Positions 58,921 to 64,000 of a DNA stretch of 64,000 bases are shown here, piece by piece. The DNA comes from Dryas octopetala (Eukaryota > Streptophyta > Magnoliopsida > Rosales > Rosaceae), in contig OY992832.1 in the NCBI GenBank assembly GCA_963921425.1, positions 21,054,835 to 21,118,834 on the forward strand. The letters run 5' to 3'. Position numbers and translations under genes: made by a program. The notes below the pieces were generated by a model. It made no database searches, was not told the origin of the DNA, and saw only the letters and a program-made list of their open reading frames with translations. Each line of letters starts with the position of its first letter. Positions within the stretch are counted from its first letter, which is position 1.

Positions 58921-59539
58921 CAAATCATGAATTCATTTTAATCATTTGCAGTTCAGTTATATGTATTTAAATTAATTTGTTTAATCTTTGTAATTTACAA
59001 AATATATACAAAGTAAGTAATGAAAAGCATGGTATTCAATCTTCGTTTTTATCATTAATTAGAAGATGCACATATATATTCCCTACATATATATCAGTTG
59101 GCTTTATTGTATTCTAAAAATCACTGTGTGGCTGCTGCCCAGAATCAATATCCCACTCAAATATTTCCAGTATATTATCTAATTAGGAACTGTTTGTTCT
59201 TGGCTTTCTTTAGGCAGGTTGCCTTTTGTTTAGACGAAACAGGATCATGTGGGCCGTGGCAACTACAAAACAGGCCATTTATTGATTTTTAATGGTCTAT
59301 TTGCCACATTAAACTTGCAAACACTTTACGCTCAAAAGACCACTCGAGTGATATATATATACCTTTCTCGGCCTTTTTGTTTTGGGCTAAGATCAAGTGT
59401 ACCACAATGGTCATGAACTCCCAGCAATTGATCGATGAATTCAATTTGCAGCGTACGTCCCCTCAACTCGCGTGGTAAAAAGTGCTGATTTTTTACCATG
59501 GTCGACCCACGCGGTAGATTATCACAATTAACATACGTT

Positions 59540-60755
59540 GGCTACGTTTGTTTCACCGTGCTAGCCGGTGCTAGCTAGGATTGTGTTAAATAACACAGTA
59601 AACCCACATTTGGTAAGGCCCGGTATTATTTTAAATGAGACTATCTAGCACCGCTTCTTCTAAAACACCGGATTGTGGGTTGGTAAATAGCGAGGGATGA
59701 AAACACCTCGCTATCTAAGAACCGGATTAACGCTAAAGGAACCTCGCTATCTAAGAACTTGTTCCTGCAACTCAGAAAGACCAAAACAGAGGCAATTGAT
59801 TTGTTGATTAACTGGTTCCTGCAAATCAGAATACCAAAATTGGTTCCTGCAATTTGGGGCTTTTTGATTTGAGCACAATTGACCACATGCATTTACACCA
59901 ATGGAAAGAGCAGAAAGAGAGGATAAAAGCCCATTGAAGATCGTCGCCATCCGCCGTCGGAGTCGCCGGAGATCGGCAGAGGGAGGTCGTGGCTTTGGAG
60001 CTTCGATTCGGCAATTGTGGTGGTCCGATGAATGATCAAAAGCCACCTTTGGGTCCAGCTCGATGAGAGGAAGAAGCTGGTACCAACGGGGACTCACGAC
60101 GTCGCCGAAAAAGAATGGTCGACAGCGGAGGTCGTCGACTTCTCCGATTTTGAAACGCCATCATCAGCAGACATAGGAGGAGAAGATGGCGCGGAGAGAA
60201 AGAGAGATTGAGAGAGAGAGAGAGAGACAGAAAGAAGAAAGAGATGATGGTTTTGGTTTTGGTTTTTTGCTTGAGTGAGATAAGAAGGAGATGAAGGATG
60301 GCGTTGGGGAGAGGGAAATAGAGATAAATGAGGGAGGGAGTGAGAGTGACGGCCTGGGAGGTTGGGAGTGAGTTTTTCTATTTGCTTTGCCTTCTTATTT
60401 GTTATCAATTACAATTTGTTATCTGAAATGGTAGTGTCTTGGGAGTGAGACTTTTGTTATAAAAGCATATTTTTTTAATAAAATACATAAATAAATTTAT
60501 ATTTTTAGGCATTAAAATTAATAAAATTTATTTTGATAATTAATATATTTTATTTATTTATAAATTAATATAATTATAACTTAGTCCGACCATACACCAA
60601 ACACAGGATAATGTTATTTAGCTTATCCAACTTCATAGTCCGACACAACACCAAACACAGGATAACATTAGTCCAGCTTACTCCAGTCCAACACTATCCA
60701 GTATAATCCATAAGAATAGTCCAATCCAACACAGTCCAGCGTGCCAAACGTAGCC
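59540..60755. mobile_element. TIR element with gene-like cargo, 1.2 kb
   Basis: Starts GGCTACGTTTG and ends CAAACGTAGCC, flanked by GTT on both sides; the copy 6 block has the uninterrupted site (CATATGTTATGGATT, about 49347). Short GG-start TIRs and a 3-bp duplication recall PIF/Harbinger, though the usual target is TTA/TAA. Subterminal parts are rich in CCGG, GTCCAACAC and AACACCAAACACAGG repeats. The centre (59880-60400), read on the minus strand, is a (CT)n leader followed by GC-rich sequence with an ATG near 60173, like a captured 5'UTR and first exon. No transposase. Confidence 0.72.
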
Positions 60756-61250
60756 GTTATGAATTATGATTATTAACCATAAGCAATTCATGTCAAGAAA
60801 AGTCTAACGTGCTTAAATAAAATAAATAAACCTCTATTGACCCTTTTTATTTGTGAATGACTACTGAAAGACAAGGTAAGTGTAGAAAATAATGAATAAT
60901 TAAATTGCATGGGAACTAATTTATGTTGTCTACCAAGGAGCTATTAGTTTAGTAATAGTTTTTTTCTTAATATTAGAAGATGTTTCAAGTTTGAATCCTT
61001 ATTTACTATATCGAAGAAGAAAAAAAATTACTTCGCAGCGGCCACGCAGTGATTTTTAGAATACAATAAAGCCAACTGATATATATATGTAGGAAATATA
61101 TATGTGCATCTTCTAATGATAAAAACAAAGATTGAATACCATGCTTTTCATTACTTACTTTGTATGTATTTTGTAAATTACAAAGATTAAACAAATTAAT
61201 TTAAATACATATAACTGAACTGCAAATAATTAAAATGAATTTATGATTTG

Positions 61251-61297
61251 GTTACTCTCTCAACATGTGACAGCTAGGGTCACAATGCAGGAGTAAC
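61251..61297 (-). promoter_or_regulatory. Conserved 3'UTR stem-loop, copy 9
   Basis: Same nested stems as copy 8, on the minus strand. Confidence 0.6.
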
Positions 61298-61493
61298 ATG
61301 CAATAATAGCTAGAAACCTGAAAACAAAAGACACATACCCTATAGGAAAAATATTAAAAATAATATAAATATGCATATATATATATATATATAGTACTTT
61401 CTTATTTTCCTTTTCTTTCCCGGCCCTTTTCTGCAAATAATTGCTTAATTTTGATTAAATGCCATGCAGTGCTTCAGCATTTGACTCAGTTGA

Positions 61494-61685
61494 TCAGGAA
61501 GCACCATGCCCTTTCTTTTTCCCTCCTCCAGATTTCTTGTTGTCCTTGGGTGCTTGAGCTTGTTGAGCATTTGGGTAATGATGGGTCGACGACGAAGAAC
61601 CACCATTGTTATATGAGCTCCTCGACCCATATCCAAGGAGGTTCTGGGCATCGAGTTGTTGACCTTTAAGAGAATATGAAGACAT
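61494..61685 (-). CDS. Small disordered-protein family, copy 9 (type C, 63 aa, inverted)
   Basis: Single exon on the minus strand. MSSYSLKGQQLDAQNLLGYG start, middle as in copy 8, PNAQQAQAP, KDNKKSGGGKKKG tail and HGAS end as in copy 6. It combines the Leu-Leu core of copy 8 with the C-terminus of copy 6, so it probably keeps the ancestral type C sequence. TATA at 61783-61790 and conserved leader, but the ACTACTACTACAACTGG leader phrase is shortened. Faces copy 8 tail to tail. Function unknown. Confidence 0.72.
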   Translation of the reverse strand: MSSYSLKGQQLDAQNLLGYGSRSSYNNGGSSSSTHHYPNAQQAQAPKDNKKSGGGKKKGHGAS

Positions 61686-61782
61686 GTCTACCAGCTGTTG
61701 TATGCTAGTGCTTACTTTAACCTTAATGATCTTGTGATGGAGTTGTGAAAGATGTTATAAGTTATTATGATCGAAAATCATC

Positions 61783-61790
61783 TATTTATA
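61783..61790 (-). promoter_or_regulatory. TATA box of copy 9
   Basis: TATAAATA on the minus strand, about 100 bp before the ATG, after CCCTCAACTAC. Confidence 0.72.
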
Positions 61791-61890
61791 GTAGTTGAGG
61801 GGAGGGCCAGAAGGGGTTTTTGGGGAGCTTGTAATTATAAGTTAATTAAACAGAAGTTCGGGTGCGTTTACAAGAAGTTGGACATCTATC

Positions 61891-62404
61891 CTCTCTCCTC
61901 TTGCACAAGCAAACTGCAGCCAAAAACTAAAAAAAAAAATATATATTTGTAGCTGGTTTGGAAGTACAATGCTGAACATCAAGAAAACCATTCGGAAGTA
62001 TAGTGTCGAACACTTTCGGTATGTTCGGCAGGTGACTGCTAAATGAAGAGAAAAATTTCGAAAGTGCAGTGTCGAACGACCTGCGACATTAACAATCCTC
62101 CACTCGAAAATTAAACTCTAAACTCTAAAAAACCCACACTCCAAATCATCTCAAACATACAAAAAATTAACCAAAGAACTCTTAATTTTGGTGCTGCGGG
62201 GGGAGTGGAGAGAGAGAGAGAGAGAGGAGTTGGGTGTGTGTGTGTTTTTTTTTTGTCTGAGTAGATGGGGTGTGTTGGATAAAATGGGGTATTAGAGTAA
62301 TTAAAGGGGTGTGTTAAAAGATAAATTTTAAATTTTAGAAAAGAATAGAGGTGTGTAAGAGAAAAATGTGTGCAAAAAAAAAAAAGTGTGTAAATATCAG
62401 CACC
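61891..62404. other. Unclassified insert between copy 9 and the third unit
   Basis: Not present in the other units. Includes repeated GTGTCGAAC / GTGCAGTGTCGAACG phrases (61985-62080), a (GA)n tract (62208-62235), a (TG)n tract and T- and A-runs. GTGTGTAAATATCAGCACC at the right edge may be a TIR. No gene seen. Confidence 0.4.
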
Positions 62405-62938
62405 CATTAGAAAATGCAAAGAAAATGTGTATATAAATTGCAAATGTTGGTACTGACCACTTGGTGGGTAAAAAAAATTCTACTTAATTTATACGAATAT
62501 TGTTTAAGTTCAACTCCTAAAAATGAGAATGTCTGATATATGTTTGTGGTTTGACCCAATGGGACAATATATTCTAGATTTGTTGAGCGTGCGTACGTTA
62601 CCCTTGTTGATTTGGGAAAATGTGGCATCTTCTAGTATATTAATATCCCATTGGTTTGACCCAATTTGTGTGTAAAGAAAATTTGCATTAGGGTTATTTT
62701 ACATTAATTCATTCTAGTAATATTCCACATTATATAGACTTGACCAGCTAGATATATGCTAGCTGCAGAAGATAGAAGGTCAAGATTATGTGTGGATCGA
62801 TCTTAGACGTGGTTGTTAGACCCTTTCCTTGATCAGCTGGCTGGCCACCTTCCATGTACATGTACGTGGTTTCCTTGTGAGTACGTGTATCTCTGTGGGT
62901 AATTAATTATGTGATTTTGGTCGGTGTCTCTGGGCTAT
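62405..62938 (+). pseudogene. Type B upstream region with its gene deleted
   Basis: Distal upstream blocks (GGTTTGACCCAATGGGACA, CTTGACCAGCTAGAT, GTCGGTGTCTCTGGGCTATT) are followed directly at 62938/62939 by the far downstream AATATATGGACAACAACTTT. About 1.74 kb of unit 1 equivalent (22631-24371), including promoter core and whole gene, is absent. Confidence 0.75.
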
Positions 62939-63714
62939 TAATAATATATGGACAACAACTTTCAATCTGGGACTTTTAATATGAATCTTTTGGATTTTCC
63001 TTTGGCTGAAGGTTGGTATGGTTTAATTAAATTGGTATGGCTTTGACTTTTAATTTGGGGCTTACCAGTTGGAGCATTGATCATCATCAAATGCATGCTT
63101 TTTAGTATTGCGCGCTGCTGGTACCGTATTCAAAATTCAGTTTACGCACATATTATATATAATTCAACTTGCCCATTTGCCCCTCCACGCACCAATGCTA
63201 ATCCATAAATCCCCTTCTTAGAAAATGCAAACTAATTATTAAAATGTGTATATAAACTTGACAATTATATGATCACACTACAATAACTCAAAATGGAATT
63301 GCCAGTAATTATTTGGTCTAATTAATGACAATTCTATTAATTCTATTCGATAACTTTATTAGAGGAAATTGATTTCAACCGGCTCAACTTGGATAAATGA
63401 TAAATCTCAACTTTGATAAATGGGATTTTTTTTTTAATCAAAAACTATTATTTATGAGATTTGACACTAAACTGAATGTCATTAGACTAAATAGTCATTG
63501 ACATAATATGCGTAACAAAATCTTAGCTTTGTTAGGGTTACCACTGAAAAATGGTGGGTTACCCCAGCTGGTCGGTTTGACCCAATGTAACACTCTCAAC
63601 TTGTAAATATTAGGGTTGGCCCCATTAATTTGTGTATAAATGAAAGGAAAATTTGCATTAGGGACATTTTTACATTCCAACAGTCTGTCATTTTACACTA
63701 ATTCCACATATACA

Positions 63715-64000
63715 GATTTGACTATATGACTAGATGCCAGCAGTACTAACTAATTATAAGATGGTGTGTGGGTTCTTAAACGTGGCTGTACGTCAAACCC
63801 TTTACTTGATATAGCTGGCCAGCTAGTGGCTACCTTACATGAACACGTGGTTTCCTTGTACATACGCGTACGGTTTATCTCTCTAGTCTCTAGATAGCTA
63901 GCTAGTTATTTGCTTCTGGTCGGTGTTATATATTTACTTTTCATTTTCTTAATTAGATGGTTTTCAAAAGTCAATATATTATTACAAAAGGATCGGAGAA
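63715..64000 (+). pseudogene. Start of third geneless promoter (cut by window end)
   Basis: AAGATGGTGTGTGGGTTCTT, GGCTGTACGTCAAACCC and GGTTTTCAAAAGTCAATA match 36990-37215; the TATA position lies beyond the window. Confidence 0.5.

Larger units (their letters stand above)
58263..59138 (+). repeat. Inverted repeat, left arm (copy 8)
   Basis: About 870 bp including promoter, gene and 3'UTR stem-loop of copy 8, repeated in reverse at 61035-61890. Similarity stops at GATAGATGTCCAACTTCTTG on one side and at ATCACTG(C/T)GTGGC on the other. Confidence 0.9.
57362..61010. repeat. Duplicated block containing copy 8 (paralogous to 46935-49670)
   Basis: Same order of blocks as the copy 6 block. It lacks a ~180-bp part matching 47150-47330 and carries the TIR element 59540-60755. 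Confidence 0.85.
61035..61890 (-). repeat. Inverted repeat, right arm (copy 9)
   Basis: Reverse copy of 58263-59138 with a few substitutions and indels. The spacer between the arms is about 1.9 kb, of which 1.2 kb is the TIR element. Confidence 0.9.
62405..64000. repeat. Third unit (partial, runs off the window)
   Basis: 62405-62938 matches 22122-22631 (upstream of copy 3) and 34036-34550; 62939-64000 matches from 24371 / 36275 onward, including the ~450-bp part kept in unit 2 (36510-36960) but lost from unit 1. The type B gene that should lie between is missing. Confidence 0.85.

Noticed and set aside
59747..60408. Two adjacent minus-strand frames (116 and 104 codons)
   Set aside because: Not accepted as a gene: they lie inside a TIR element, the leader is low complexity and no domain is visible. 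Recorded as possible captured sequence.

Overview
This is nuclear DNA of a flowering plant, most likely a eudicot (Rosaceae is a guess). The signs are an intron-rich housekeeping gene, AT-rich intergenic DNA and dense plant-type transposon fossils (hAT, Mutator-like, CACTA, TRIM, LINE tails, a solo LTR). I see no rRNA, no genuine tRNA gene, no CRISPR array and no prokaryotic feature.

Left part (about 3.2-13.2 kb, minus strand): one complete 14-exon gene for a SEC23-type COPII coat protein. I rebuilt it exon by exon; all 14 exons join in frame into a 743-residue protein. Its introns hold small tandem duplications and a TRIM retroelement.

Right part (about 14-64 kb): a cluster of nine intact short genes (three below 60 codons) for one family of tiny, hydrophilic, probably disordered proteins of 56-80 residues. 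They begin MSS(x)SLK(D/G)Q, have a Ser/Gly-rich middle, an AQ-x(1-2)-QA-like motif and usually a Lys-rich tail. I do not recognise the family. It falls into type A (copies 1, 2, 4), type B (3, 5) and type C (6-9). Most copies share a pyrimidine-rich TATA promoter, conserved upstream blocks and a 3'UTR stem-loop, so they look like real transcription units. Order: 1(-), 2A-3B-relic, 4A-5B-relic, 6C, 7C, relic, 8C, 9C(-), then a unit whose B gene has been deleted.

The cluster grew by segmental duplication. Unit 1 (about 14.6-28.7 kb) and unit 2 (about 28.75-47.2 kb) are paralogous. Copies 6 and 8 lie in another duplicated block. Copies 8 and 9 are inverted. A partial third A/B-type unit starts at about 62.4 kb. 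Comparing units gives filled and empty sites for many transposons and shows gene-loss scars: orphan promoters without genes and a clean gene deletion near 62.94 kb.

Transposons fill most of the rest: palindromic ~400-bp MITEs (9-bp TSDs where readable), a three-level nest at 38.4-42.0 kb, a CACTA-like element at 42.4-46.4 kb carrying a captured RRM exon of UBP1 type, a solo LTR at 53.4-55.6 kb, and a 1.2-kb TIR element at 59.5-60.8 kb carrying gene-like sequence. All coordinates come from reading the sequence by eye; repeat boundaries are approximate unless a target-site duplication is given.
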